Shown here piece after piece: positions 1 through 11,406 of a DNA stretch of 64,000 bases. Source of the DNA: Trichuris trichiura (taxonomy: Eukaryota > Nematoda > Enoplea > Trichinellida > Trichuridae); the NCBI GenBank assembly GCA_037903355.1, contig JBAJFE010000050.1, positions 372,001-436,000 of the forward strand, in the 5' to 3' direction. Position numbers and translations under genes: made by a program. How positions within the stretch are numbered: position 1 is the first letter of the stretch; each line of letters begins with the position of its first letter. The notes beneath the pieces were generated by a model. It was not told where the DNA came from and made no database searches. It worked only from the letters and a program-made list of their open reading frames with translations.

Positions 1-219
1 GAGAAATTTACATCACTTTTGTTGGATCAGTGCCATAATTGTTCTCTTCTTCTTCGTTGATCCAAAGCGGGATATCAGTAACTAATGATTGACATTATTG
101 TCTTTAGTCTAATCCTGGAAAGAAAGATGTCCGTCGCATTGAAGTTTTTCCCATTTTGGGATTTAACCGTTACTCTAGGTTTGCGGGAATGTCGAGCGTG
201 CGCGGTCGAATTCCTTATT

Positions 220-231
220 TTTTCTTTCAGG
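220..231 (+). promoter_or_regulatory. Candidate trans-splice (spliced-leader) acceptor of the fukutin-like gene
   Basis: A T-rich tract ending TTTTTTCTTTCAG stops at 230, 41 bases before the first good ATG (272) of the fukutin-like gene. I see no coding exon or donor upstream in the window, so it is either the 3' splice site of an outron (spliced-leader addition) or of a 5'-UTR intron whose first exon lies outside. Confidence 0.4.
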
Positions 232-271
232 TGAACAAGCAGTGCGCTATGCTACAACCTACCGCAATTCA

Positions 272-3200
272 ATGAAGAACATGGTGATTCATTGCTTTGC
301 CTTTACGTTTTTTGCATTCATTGTTTTAAAAGTCGCCTACTGGTTCTTGCTTTTCGGTCATGGCTTTCAAGTGAGTGCCAAAAATTGCCTAGATTGTTTT
401 CGCAGTCTTAATTGGGGTCTTTTCTTTTCTGAAATTAAGCAATAAGTTGCACAAGGAGCTCAGCCATAACTCCATTTTTTTGTGCTACAAAGGTGTTGGT
501 GCCATTTATGCCTATCAACAGATTTATCTTTCAAAAATGCATCTCACTGGTCGTCGTCAGCAGGGGAAACTCAGAGACGGTCAAAATGCACAAAGCTGAT
601 AACTTAAATAGGTCGAAGACCGACTGGAAAGCTGGAGTTGGGGCAGTTGTGCGTTGGCATTATTGTAATGGTTTCCTTTCTTAGATTACTAACTTTAGAG
701 AAGAGCAATATAATGTCGCCTCTGCTCAAATGCATTCCTTATCTAGAAGCTGCCATTTTAGAGCTGCCCACAATGCAGCATTTTACGGTCTACTTACGAC
801 CTGCTGAGGATCTACGCCTAAGTTTAACCTTATCCCACGGGAAGACCATTTACAACTTGGGCCAGTTTTCAAATTTTTAATTAACATAACGCAGCTCTTA
901 ACGCTGAGTGTATTGAGGCGTAATTTAACGCAGGAAACCAACGTGTTTATTTGTTACAAAATGATAAGAGCATTAAGAAATGAGCTTTGGACCAATCCGG
1001 CTTAAGGCTAGGAGGAAGCTACTTTAAATTAAAAAGCAGCATCTTTTCGATGCAGAAAACTAAAGAAACAATTATATACAGTAGAATGAGATCACTTTCG
1101 AAATACAATACGATAATGCTAGTCTTCTTTTGCAGTACACGCAGAACAGTGTAGTATGGCAGAATAGGCTAAGTAAAGCTTTCTGTAAGAAACAAGTGAA
1201 AAGTAACAGTAGGATCTTTATTATTTTGTTTAATGGAACCACGGCTAACTGATGCTCAAGTACTTAGTCGGAACCTGCATGGCGGTGTATCAAGGTTACC
1301 ATTGCGATCATAACCGCGTCTACCTTTTAATAAACAGTTTTTGCTCTTTCTGGTTATGAGAGTCACTATGACATAAAAAGGACAAATGGATACGAATACA
1401 AATGAAATCTACACGTCCTCTGCCTAAGTATCATAGCTTATTTACAGCTGATTATCGTTAGCAAAGATACAGTAACCTGAGATTGTTTCTATTCTCTTGA
1501 CTAAGTAAATAAGTTTGTTGGCAGCTGGCGTGGAATAGCGCTACAGAAGTTATAACAAAGCAATTAGATATAAATGGAACAAAAGGGAACAAACTATATC
1601 CTCGAAAAATAATTGAATTGCCAAGTTTTCCTCCGCTTTTTATTCTTCTGTCACCTGCTGTTGACGATAACTTCTAGCAATGTTCGTACTAGTTGCTAAA
1701 ATAATTTACTCGCATCAAAATGCGCATGCGCGCATCATAGCCGGTTGTGTCTAATCTGTGCACTCACTGCTCCACTTTTATGCTTGCAAAGAAAGAAACT
1801 TCGAATAACTTCAAGGTCTCAATATTTTAGAAAATTTACCTTTTCCAACTAAGCGACTTTGCACAACTTTTGCAACAATTCACTTCAGCTCTATTTTAAC
1901 TGTTTTTCTAGGTACATTTGCCAAAGAGGCCACATAATGCATACATCCATTACTCCTATTCGCTAATGTTTAAAAGAAGCTTGAGAAAAACACCATCATT
2001 GGTACGAGATTTCCTCAATAGAATGAGTGCCCTTGGAATCCCCTTGACGATACTCAATGCTGATTAGCTATTGTGCATTGACGGCTCTTATGGTGTTTGC
2101 AGAGAATTTGCCCTCAAAAGGCAAATCTTATTTGGAACCGAAGCTTACGCTGCTCTTTCCCAAAATGTACGTCACTACGTCGTTTTGAGATGATGATAGC
2201 GCACAGTTTGTCTATTACAGTTAACGCGAATTAAGCGTCCATTTTGGAACGTTTCGAGTTCTGCTACGGCAATAACTGTATTCGTGAACAATTTCCGAAT
2301 CGCCATTGTTAATGTGCTGCAACGTCGTCGCTATTGGTTGATTCCGGCTGTCAAAGAATTGAACACATCCGCATTCGCTCTGCGACGGTAGACGCTAACA
2401 AATATGGTATGCTTTAACATTTAATCATTTTTTTATTGTATAGGAAATATTCGCCAGCAAAGTTCCATACAGCTCGAAATTTACACGTGTATTATCCTTT
2501 TCCTTTGAAAGCATTCTTGAGCGAAATGAAGGAAAGTGAATTCATTGAATGTCGACGGGATATGGCCGCTGCTATTCGAGAGAAATATCCTTCCAGCTAC
2601 AACAGCACTCCAAAACTTAAGGACTCAGCGATTGATGACTTAGCCTATTTTCGTGATCTTCTGCTCGACCTGAACATTACGCCATACCTATTTGGTGGCA
2701 CTTTGCTCGGTAAGGTTTATAAAGACAAGAAGCGGGAAAACTGTGAGCTTCATTTTCTAATTATGAAGCTTTTATCAATAGTAGTTAACTTTCCCATTTC
2801 TGTACAGCATTCTTATGTTAAAGTGGTAAAGCAGACTAATTTTCGTAATCTCTTCCGGTCAGTGCCGATTACCATATGCTAAAATATACGTTTACAAAAA
2901 AAGTAATGCAGGAACAGCTTCTTGCAGCTGCTTTCCGTCTTAGATGTGCGTGGTTTAAGCTATTCGAAAGCCTGATGCCCACAGTTACTTTTAGGATGGT
3001 ACAGAGAATGCGGCATTATACCCCATACATCCGATCTGGATATGGCTGCTTCCATTTCACTTTACAAACCAGGTCTTATTCATGCTCTTTTAAAAGAAAC
3101 GCGGTTTATACTTTATTGGGTTTTAGGAAAGGTATTAGCTATTAGTGATTGGAACGACTTTTCAACTTCCGTTTATTTCTATTTTCAGCCGAGCGATTCG

Positions 3201-3624
3201 TTGGAATTGAGCGTCCTTACAAAATCTGGTAAAATAGATTTATTTTTCGTGTACAATAACGGCAACAGCAGTTGGGTTGGCGGAATGATCCCGCCCAGCC
3301 GTAGGAAACTTCGGTACTTTGCTGTTCGTGGTCATTTAACGACTGTATAGCTAAAAAGTTGTATTTTTCCTTTAAAGATGGTCGTATCCGAAAATTTCCA
3401 GACTCTGTAGAGCTGAATTGCTTGGTGAACTGTTCAGCGTACCATGCAACGTAATTGACGTTTTAAACGCGGACTATGGTACCAATTGGTCCCGTACTAT
3501 TGAAGACAAGACATTCATATGGTACAAATCGCATAGGAATGTTCAACACCTTGAGAAGTATAGTGACACGGAATGGAAGCGAGTGTTTCAAGTTTTTTTG
3601 TATCGGCGTACGCGCAAACACTGA
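272..3624 (+). CDS. Fukutin-like (LicD-family) transferase, 7 exons
   Basis: Member of the fukutin/FKRP nucleotidyltransferase-like family, which in animals adds ribitol-phosphate to alpha-dystroglycan glycans in the Golgi. Reconstructed exons: 272-370, 1912-2166, 2221-2387, 2444-2709, 2995-3131, 3189-3313, 3378-3624; they sum to 432 codons, close to the usual length of about 460. Exon 1 gives a type II membrane anchor (MKNMVIHCFAFTFFAFIVLK). The catalytic region is unmistakable: GGTLLG at the exon 4/5 junction, then WYRECGIIPHTSDLDMA with the acidic DxD-type motif, then SLELS and IDLFFVY, and the C-terminal VPCNVIDVLNADYG and EW motifs. The reading frame of exon 2 contains a TAG at 2065-2067; the coding-like frame continues on both sides. 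Intron 1 (371-1911) is unusually long and holds nothing else I recognise. The family call is firm; exon 2 and intactness are less sure. Confidence 0.85.
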
Positions 3625-6333
3625 CGCTTACCGCAGAATTTTTGAATTCTACTCGCATCAAAATGTCAGAATAGCCGCCGTTAGCAGTCGTCGCTAATTC
3701 CTGTACTCTTTATTCATCATGTATAGCTTAAAGCATAAATAGCATCAAATGCTCAAAATGTTTTGGAAGTTCTCAGTTTAAACGAGTTTTTTGTGCCTGC
3801 TTCAGCTATGAATAAGAAATTATGTACGTTAGTGCATTGCTCTTCTGTTGAGTGCGTTTTGTGGTACCCCTATTGCGACTGGGTAATGGTTTTGAATTTT
3901 TGCATTTTCGCATTTTCTTGCCTTTAATGCCAGATAAGTTTCAGCTTGATTTCAAAAGCTGTGACGCCATGATTTTGTCTTGTTGTTCCACTTCCTTAAG
4001 CTTGTCGTTGGGATGGTGGTTAAAGCTCTCGTCAATGCCATGAAGGAGTTCTTGGGGAATGTTCGTTGTAGTCCTTGTGGAATAGTTTTTTGAAGCCGTT
4101 GCCTTTGGATGAAACGTTTTCTGAGTTCAGGCAAAGCAGAGTCACAGCGCTTTTGAAATTTATTTTTATCAGCTTAGGCGCCTGCGTGAATAGCATATAA
4201 GTAGCGACAGAGCATTGATATTATTCAAACGCTGGAGTTTTAAAAATTACAGCATCGCTTAGGAGCGCAGGTTACAACTTCTGGTCAGTGGCTATTCAAG
4301 GTGTTTTCATTTCACATTGTGTGGCCGCAGGTTTGAATTTAAATAATGTACATTATCCGGTAAAATCAGTAATCAAAGACAAAGCGTTGCCAGTTTGGTG
4401 ATGTGCACTTCAGCGTTTGCAAGGTCCGTAGTCGCTTATTTTAGCTATTTCTGATGATGTCAACGGAATGTTAAAGCATTGTTTGTACTTGTCAAAGGCC
4501 GCCTTTCACCGGTCTGCGCAGACAACTGTCCGTAGCCCATAAAATGTGGAATGCAGATTCCCATTCTGCGAAATGTTTTTTTGAGAACTCCAGTCTGTTT
4601 ATCCATTTTCTGGGCTTGAGTCAAAACTTACTGATCATCTTTTGCCTTTAGCTTTTATAGGGGTGGAATAGAATGGCGAGCATTTTTCTCAATAGAAACC
4701 TACGTTCTATGGATTACGGTGCTTTTGAGAATTTTGCCTCCTTATTAAAGGTTTCTTGATTTGCGAATGCTAAGTTTGATAAACATTAAAATTAAGTATG
4801 GACCGTAAGAAGTATGCGATGTCTTTGCTTTTCTATTGACAGTTACGCCGTTCGACAAAACAATCACTGACATAAAAGTAATCATGACGTATTCGAAATG
4901 AAGCTTGCGTTTCAGCAGCTCATGCGTCCACTTCTATGTTCTGCTTGATTCTGCTAGTGATTACGTAAAATTAATTACATGAAAAGGCAAGAATATCATA
5001 TGTAGCTCACGTACTATTCAGTTCCGTAATACGCACGCAGTGAGTTTTCCTTTCCTTGTGTTCTTTGTCCGCTGCAAGCATCGTTTGTCTGTCTTCAGGC
5101 TTACTATTCGTACCTGCGCATCACACTGCAAATGCGTTATTGATGTAAGTAGTCTTTGTTTTCCATGGATGCGGTTGGTTTACTAACATTTACGCATTCT
5201 TTATTGTTGTAGTTATTTTAAATGTTTTTGAAAATGAGACGTTGCAGTGTTTGGAATAGTAACAAATGCTTCAGGTTATCCGAACGAACGCAAACGTCAA
5301 CGCGTAGGCTTAACTGTCTTGTTAAAGTAGTGCCATTTTTATAAAATCAGACCAAGGAAAACGGTTGACGATGGAAACGGGAATTTTATCTCTCAAACGA
5401 CTTCCCGCCATACTGTGATTTAGCATGCCATCGTGTTCTGTTCTTACTCATACCTAAACCGAAATTTAAGTTACATATTTTAGCTTGGGCTCAGGTGAAT
5501 AAAAAATGGAATTATTATCTCACTGGTCAGTCGATCGGAAACAGGATGGCCAGCGTTTTGCAGAAACGAACCTGCATTTTTCTACAGTATGGAGCGTTTA
5601 AGGACTAGCTTCGAAAATGGGTTTTCTGGTTGGTTCTAAGCTCATTATCGCGTGCTTTTAATTCTTGTCCTTTTGCTCTCCATTATTAATTTGCATATTT
5701 GAGCACTGCGCAACCACTCTTCAATCTTCACATTCCAACTCGTCTGTCTGCGCGAATAAAGCCTTCTCCAATTTACTGAGCATTTCTGAAGGCCTGTAAT
5801 AATTCAATGAGGTTCGTTAGTCGGTGTAGACAATTTACAGTATCTGTTTTCCTAATCTTTGGGAAATAAACATTTTTTTAAACGCAACGTTGGTGAGATT
5901 TTATAAATAAAACTTGAAATCTACCGCTTCGGCTTATTCATAGTATATTTTGCTCTAACCGTTGTGCTGCGTGCATACTTAGCAAATATGAAGACGATAC
6001 CTGTAACGCAACATCATTACTAACGTGCTCAAGACCTGCATGTCTTTAACTAGTAACACTTATTAAAACTTACTAAAACGAATTCCCTCTGTTTAACAAT
6101 TCGGTTCGAAGATTCTAACTTTTTTTGTGCTTAAAAAATAAGTACGCTGCTAACTTATAACGCCTATTTTGCGTCGCTAAACGAGAGTCTAAGTTTCCCG
6201 CAACTTGCTGCCAGTAAATTCCCGCCAGACGTTACTTCGACGCTAGCGTAACAAGCACACATTTCGCTGAAAAGTGTCGTATAAAGTTTCGTCAGATTTT
6301 TGCCTACATTTTAGGCGTGTATAGAATATTCAA
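3625..6333. other. Intergenic spacer between fukutin-like gene and TAF5
   Basis: No coding exon or RNA gene recognised on either strand. It holds one copy of the palindromic MITE-like family (5408-5592) and probably a diverged copy around 4540-4730. Just before TAF5 there is a TATA-like GTATAAAG near 6278 and a T-rich ACATTTTAG acceptor-like site near 6313. Confidence 0.5.
5408..5592. repeat. Palindromic MITE-like element, copy 1
   Basis: Bounded by the inverted pair CCATACTGT (5408-5416) and ACAGTATGG (5584-5592). Inside are the family marks: a CTTACTCATACCTAAACC arm, an AGCTTGGGCTCAGGTGAA arm, an ACAGGATGGCC block and GAACCTGCATTTTTC near the right end. No coding capacity. The same marks recur elsewhere in this window. 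Confidence 0.65.
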
Positions 6334-8310
6334 ATGGAAGAATTAGAGTTGGCTGCTCATTTGCGTTTCGACCAGGATATGAATGATGTACTCGGCTTTC
6401 TTCGGCACAGGGGATTGAAGGAGACCGAACGCACGTTGTTGAGCGAACTGCAGAATGCTAAAGTCGTACAGTCGGGAGAAAGCGAGGCCAAAACTGATTC
6501 TGTTGAGCGAGTTAGGGAGGCTTGCGGTTCCGACTTCAAGAATTTCGACCAGTGCGTCCAAGAGTACGAAAGTCTGCAGAATGCCCTACAAACCATGGTA
6601 AGCGAGCGTTGCAAGCCTGAATTGAACTGCCTGCTATTTCCCATCTTCGCATACTTATATGTTGAATTCATAACGCTTGGTAAAAGTTCCATTGCCGAAG
6701 AGTTTGTCAAAAAATACGGTTCTCAGCACGAACCTTGCTATCAAGAATACATAAGACAATTTGCTTACATAACTACAGCTACCCAGTTGGCTGCTTCACC
6801 TTTAGCATTGTTCATGAAGCCGAAGAGAACGTTGATTCGTCTATCCCGCGAATCCGAGCGAGAACTGGACCGTATACTTGTAGACCTTCCAGCGTTGGGT
6901 GGTCTTATCAAGTCTCATGTGGCCATTGAGCTAACCGAAAATCCCGCTCGAACCTCCGAGGCGATGGAAAACGTACGCGGATGTCTGCTTGGCGAAGCGC
7001 CAAGAGCGTTGAACAAAACAAAAGTGTTTTCAGGAGTATTCAAAGACCTGACTTCCTCGTCGGTCGTCCAGAATGGTAGTGAGCACATTGTAACCGAGGA
7101 GAAGAACTCGGACAAGGCGTCCAAGAAGAAAAAAACCAAAGGGAAGGACCCTTCCAACCTGAAGAAATTGAAAACCGATCCGAATGCTCCACCGTGGAAT
7201 CGAATTCCATTGCCTGACATGTCGGAAGCTTGGAAGGCTGACCATAGCGCCGCGCAGGCGGAATCTTCAAAACGATGCAAATCATTGTACGACAATCGTC
7301 CGACCATTTATTTTTACTCCATACGTAACCCGGACGCGTCCGCGTGTTGTTTTGATGTTTCCGAAAATTCGAATCTTCTAGCCATTGGCTACAGCGACTC
7401 TTCAGTTTATTTCCATTCGCTCACTCCCGATCCTCTGAAATGCCTTAGGCCTGCTTCGGAGTTGGAGTCGCTAAGCGTAGATTCCGACGAATTAGACGTC
7501 GAAATGTGGGATGAATCGTCGGCAAAAAGTTACGTTCGTTTTTGCGGTCATTCGGGTCCAGTTTATGGGGTCAGTTATTCTGCTGACAAACAACTACTCT
7601 TATCCTGCTCGGAAGACTCGACTATTCGCTTATGGAGCATTCCGCTACGTACATCTCTGTTATATTATCGTTGCGGTATGGCTCCCGTATTGGACGTAGA
7701 ATTTGGTCCCTTTGGTGGCTATTTTGCCACTGGTGACGCAGACTCGGCTGCCTTTGTATGGGTTGTCGAAAGGCACACTCCCGTTAGAGTGTTGAACAAG
7801 CATATTGCTTGCGTGAATTGCGTTCGTTTTCATCCAAATTCAAATTACGTGGCTACAGGTAGCGACGACCGTACGGTTCGAATTTGGGATCTGCTTAATG
7901 GTCAGTGCGTTCGCCTGTTCACAGGACACAAAGCGGGTATCCAATCGCTTGGTTTTAGCCCGGACGGTCGAATGTTAGCCTCCGGAGCATCCAACGGTGA
8001 CGTAATGATATGGGATATTGCCCAAGGGCAAATGATGCACAATTTTAATAGTCACACAGCAACGGTATGTTCGGTTGACTTTTCAAGGGATAGCTCGTAC
8101 ATTGCTTCGGGCGGTTTGGACGAACAAGTGGTTGTTCATTCCTTGCTGTCTAGTTCATCCGTTGTTGACTCGACTCTTTTGCTTGATGCAGGCCCCAGCG
8201 CGAGGGGAGAACTTAGTTCGTGCTCCTTTCGCACCAGAAACATTCCTGTCCAGCAAGTCCATTTTACGCGTCGAAATCTGCTGTACTGTTTTGGAGTAAA
8301 ATCGCAATAG
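6334..8310 (+). CDS. taf5: TAF5, WD40 subunit of TFIID (intronless)
   Basis: TAF5 is the scaffold WD40 subunit of the general transcription factor TFIID in the nucleus. The 658-residue frame has a LisH-like N-terminus (about residues 8-42), the TAF5 NTD2 helical domain (about 75-165, with LLFPIFAYLYVEFITLGK and EFVKKYG), a lysine-rich linker (about 255-280), and a WD40 propeller from about 335 to the end with clear GH...WD repeats such as GHSGPVYGV, VATGSDDRTVRIWDL and LASGASNGDVMIWDI. The C-terminal VHFTRRNLL motif closing the propeller is typical of TAF5. The ATG at 6334 starts the conserved region directly. Length suits the family. TAF5L of SAGA is the main alternative. Unlike nearly all other genes here it has no intron. 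An AATAAA at 8378-8383 lies 68 bases past the stop. Confidence 0.93.
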   Translation: MEELELAAHLRFDQDMNDVLGFLRHRGLKETERTLLSELQNAKVVQSGESEAKTDSVERVREACGSDFKNFDQCVQEYESLQNALQTMVSERCKPELNCLLFPIFAYLYVEFITLGKSSIAEEFVKKYGSQHEPCYQEYIRQFAYITTATQLAASPLALFMKPKRTLIRLSRESERELDRILVDLPALGGLIKSHVAIELTENPARTSEAMENVRGCLLGEAPRALNKTKVFSGVFKDLTSSSVVQNGSEHIVTEEKNSDKASKKKKTKGKDPSNLKKLKTDPNAPPWNRIPLPDMSEAWKADHSAAQAESSKRCKSLYDNRPTIYFYSIRNPDASACCFDVSENSNLLAIGYSDSSVYFHSLTPDPLKCLRPASELESLSVDSDELDVEMWDESSAKSYVRFCGHSGPVYGVSYSADKQLLLSCSEDSTIRLWSIPLRTSLLYYRCGMAPVLDVEFGPFGGYFATGDADSAAFVWVVERHTPVRVLNKHIACVNCVRFHPNSNYVATGSDDRTVRIWDLLNGQCVRLFTGHKAGIQSLGFSPDGRMLASGASNGDVMIWDIAQGQMMHNFNSHTATVCSVDFSRDSSYIASGGLDEQVVVHSLLSSSSVVDSTLLLDAGPSARGELSSCSFRTRNIPVQQVHFTRRNLLYCFGVKSQ

Positions 8311-8377
8311 CGCAACTCGTCCTATGCTTAGCGACAAGCGTACTTAACGCCATGTGTACCGCAAAGTCTATTCTTAA

Positions 8378-8383
8378 AATAAA
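8378..8383 (+). terminator. Polyadenylation signal of TAF5
   Basis: Canonical AATAAA 68 bases after the TAF5 stop codon and about 50 bases before the target duplication of the palindromic element, which therefore sits just downstream of the gene. Confidence 0.6.
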
Positions 8384-8508
8384 GTTGCAAGACGTCTCGC
8401 TTGTCCATTCACTAAACTCAAAGTTACCTTAGCGAGAGTTTTATTCTGAAATTTTCGCGGGATTTTTTAACCCGTTCTTGGTTAAACGTTTATTTTAAAA
8501 AACCGTAA

Positions 8509-8545
8509 CGGAGCTTTCGGGCCTCTTCGTGGCCCGTCATCAGCG
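8509..8545 (-). ncRNA. Hammerhead-like ribozyme motif, left arm of palindromic element
   Basis: On the minus strand: short stem I (CG...CG, extendable to ACG/CGT), CTGATGA, a perfect 6-bp stem II (CGGGCC/GGCCCG) with a 7-nt loop, GAAA (its G shared with stem II), GC, then TC as the pre-cleavage dinucleotide. Stem III would be the self-complementary AGCT, which cannot fold on itself but can pair between two molecules, as in known short-stem-III hammerheads that act as dimers. Sharing G between stem II and GAAA departs from the textbook register, so activity is uncertain. Confidence 0.6.
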
Positions 8546-9610
8546 TAAATTGTACCGCCCGTCGGGTCGGTGTTTATGGTTGCAAGCCGCCCCATCCGAC
8601 CAACTTTGGCAGAGACCTACCGCCGTCAGCTCTATCTTGAGCCGTCAGGTTTCGGTCCCGCCTAGTCTCAGTCAGACGGCGCAGCGAGCTTCCAACCGAC
8701 CTTCCACGACGGCGGCACGAGAACAAGTGAGGACCAACGAGCATTCAATCGACGTTTGCCCGTTTGTTTTAAACAAGCAAACGGATTTTAAACATGCTTT
8801 CCCGCCACTAAGCCTTCATTCTTCTTTCCCCTCGTTATCCTCTTCCTTTTTTCTTTTTTTCCTCTTTTTCTTTCTTTTCTTCTTTTTTCTTTGTTCGTTT
8901 TTCTTCTTTCTTCTTTTTTCTTTTCTTTTTTCTTTTTTTTCTTGTTATGTTTTTATCTTTTTTTCTTCTTTTTTCTCGCTTTTTGGTGCCCGCGATACAC
9001 CTCATTTGTTTTCTTTTTTCTTTCTTCGTAACGGGTTTCTTAAATTTTATTCTGAAATTTTCGCGGGACTTTTTAACCCATTCTTGGTTAAACGTTTATT
9101 TTAAAAAGAAAAGAAGAATTTCCCGTTACGAAGAAAGAAAAAAGAAAACAAATGAGGTGTATCGCGGGCACCAAAAAGCGAGAAAAAAGAAGAAAAAAAA
9201 GATAAAAACATAACAAGAAAAAAAAGAAAAAAGAAAAGAAAAAAGAAGAAAGAAGAAAAACGAACAAAGAAAAAAGAAGAAAAGAAAGAAAAAGAGGAAA
9301 AAAAGAAAAAAGGAAGAGGATAACGAGGGGGAAGAAGAATGAAGGCTTAGTGGCGGGAAAGCATGTTTAAAATCCGTTTGCTTGTTTAAAACAAACGGGC
9401 AAACGTCGATTGAATGCTCGTTGGTCCTCACTTGTTCTCGTGCCGCCGTCGTGGAAGGTCGGTTGGAAGCTCGCTGCGCCGTCTGACTGAGACTAGGCGG
9501 GACCGAAACCTGACGGCTCAAGATAGAGCTGACGGCAGTAGGTCTCTGCCAAAGTTGGTCGGATGGAGCGGCTTGCAACCATAAAGGCTGACCCGACCGG
9601 CGGTACAATT

Positions 9611-9649
9611 ACGCTGATGACGGGCCACGGAGAGGCCCGAAAGCTCCGT
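9611..9649 (+). ncRNA. Hammerhead-like ribozyme motif, right arm of palindromic element
   Basis: Mirror of the motif in the left arm: ACG, CTGATGA, CGGGCC/GGCCCG stem II, GAAA, GCTC, CGT. Stem I is ACG/CGT. The loop sequence differs from the left copy by one base (ACGGAGA against ACGAAGA), while all core and stem positions are kept. It points outward, as does the left copy. Confidence 0.6.
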
Positions 9650-9767
9650 TACGGTTTTTTAAAATAAACGTTTAACCAAGAACGGGTTTAAAAATCCCGC
9701 GAAAATTTCAGAATAAAATTTAAAAAACCCGATACGAAGAAAGGAAAAAGAAAACCCTAGCGAGAGT

Positions 9768-11406
9768 GTACAAATAGTGCCAAATTGTGTGTATGCAAAT
9801 TCACCATTTTGAATTTTATTTTTCGTCAAGGCAGCTTAAGACGCTACGATGTGCGCCATAGACTTTTAGACGTTGCAACAACCTCAGTTATTTATTTTAT
9901 AAATATATTAATAATAAGTAAGTTCTTAGCAGTATGGCTTGACAAATCATATTGAGATTTGGGTGTAAGCTTTTGATCTTATTGCAAAAACTTCTACCGA
10001 CCTCTATGATGGGTATTCACTTTCCTTTTCGGCGAGTGTGGTACTGTAAAAGTAACCTGAAAATAACCTCTTTTTTAGTCATTGAGATTGAACTATTCCG
10101 TCCCGAGTTATCCTGTTACTTCGAGATTTAAAAATGTGATAAAATAAAGAGTTACGAGAAACGGGTTCCAAAAAACGCACAAAAATCAATAAGTTATATT
10201 TTGTGTAGGATACTCGTAAAGTTTGCCGTACGGTCTTTGAAAGATCACAACAGCTGAAACAAAATAAGCATGCGGAAGTTATAACGTTGATAACATGTTG
10301 TTCCTGGTTATCAGATTTGCTCTACTTTGTCTTCAGTTTTTAAAATCATTGAAAATCAACGATACGTTTACGCTTTCTTGAAATTCATCAATAAGGACAG
10401 AAAAATGAGGTTTTTTCACTGTCATACCGTAACTTTGCCTGCCGTCCTGCTGTGCCCTCACCCTAAGTCTAGACCTGAACGTAAAGCCTACATTTTGCTT
10501 TAGGCTTAGGTAAGAGTAGAACAGGTTAGCCGGTATGCGCGCTAGTAAGGCCAGAACAGGATGCCCGCATGGTTAACCGAAAAGAACCTGCATTTTTCTT
10601 ACTGTAGAAAGCAAAACCGAGAAAATCTGAAATTGTTGCCTGATTCGTGTATAAATGGTAATTTTTTGCTATTCGACGAAAGCGAACTAGTTTATCAATG
10701 CAAAAATAGAAAAAATAAAATTGAATACATCCAAATCCGCTTGCTTGGTTCACTTGCGAACGATCTGCTTCGTACGTCGAAAGATCGAACCGCGCGCAAT
10801 CAGAGAAATATAATAAGCACTCAGTTAGGCTTAAAAACTTGAAAAAACACAAGATAATGTTCACCGGACGGATTCAAATTAATTCTAGCAAACCCTTGCG
10901 TCATTCAGCTTTACGCTGCGTGTAAATGCATATAGGCATTTGAACTAGATTTAGTTTGCACACGCAATTCTTCTACTTACAAGTAACAGTAAAATACAAG
11001 ATGAAGAGCTGCTTTTCGGAAATTGCATATCGAAGCAATTTATTCTTGTTGATGGAAATGTCATTCATGAATAATTAAATTTGCTTCACTGCAAACAAGG
11101 CTATTTCTAAACGAGTCATCATAGATGTTGCCTTCTGCTGATTCGGCAATTATTTTCATTCAATTTTGAAATGCTTTCAAACAATATCGCCGCCTTACTG
11201 ATGTTCGCCTAACCGCGTTCAGTCGTGTAATTTGTAAAGCTGCAATTATTAGATACGCAGAACGAAATGCAGGTAACATTATTTGAAATTTACAATATGA
11301 AGATTTAAACGGACGCGGCAACTTTGACAAACGGTCTAACAAAGACAAGATAGCAACTTGCAGCAACAGCGCGGCAACAGATAAGCGCAATGAGGGATAA
11401 AGCGGT
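9768..11406. other. Intergenic spacer with one MITE-like copy
   Basis: AT-rich spacer between the palindromic element and the receptor gene. Apart from the MITE-like copy at 10423-10607, I see no gene or RNA here. The short open frames on both strands at 10526-10864 lie over that repeat and show no protein similarity I recognise. Confidence 0.5.
10423..10607. repeat. Palindromic MITE-like element, copy 2
   Basis: Starts CATACCGTAA and ends TTACTGTAG. It contains the inverted pair CACCCTAAGTC...GGCTTAGGTAAGAG, two ACAGG blocks and GAACCTGCATTTTTC near the right end, the same order of blocks as at 5408-5592. Confidence 0.65.

Larger units (their letters stand above)
8430..9767. mobile_element. 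Giant palindromic, hammerhead-bearing non-autonomous element with 10-bp TSD
   Basis: Both ends carry the direct repeat TAGCGAGAGT (8430-8439 and 9758-9767), so the 1318-bp insert between them is a transposed unit. It is a near-perfect inverted repeat: the left arm (about 8440-9045) is mirrored by about 9115-9757, so near-identical open frames appear on opposite strands. Each arm holds a terminal A/T-rich unit (GTTAAACGTTTATTTTAAAA), a hammerhead-like motif, about 250 bp of GC-rich unique sequence and about 180 bp of a CTTT-rich polypyrimidine tract (polypurine on the other arm). The centre (about 9046-9110) is a third copy of the terminal unit. The terminal unit and ribozyme motif resemble those of the Penelope-like element at 12455-14109, so I infer a non-autonomous relative mobilised by such elements (retrozyme-like). 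No protein is supported. Confidence 0.85.

Noticed and set aside
6915..7307. 130-codon minus-strand open frame
   Set aside because: Shadow of TAF5, which has clear domains on the plus strand.
8529..9104. 191-codon open frame with a near copy on the other strand at 9126-9608
   Set aside because: The two frames are the two arms of the palindromic element; the second half is read from a polypyrimidine tract. No protein family matches.
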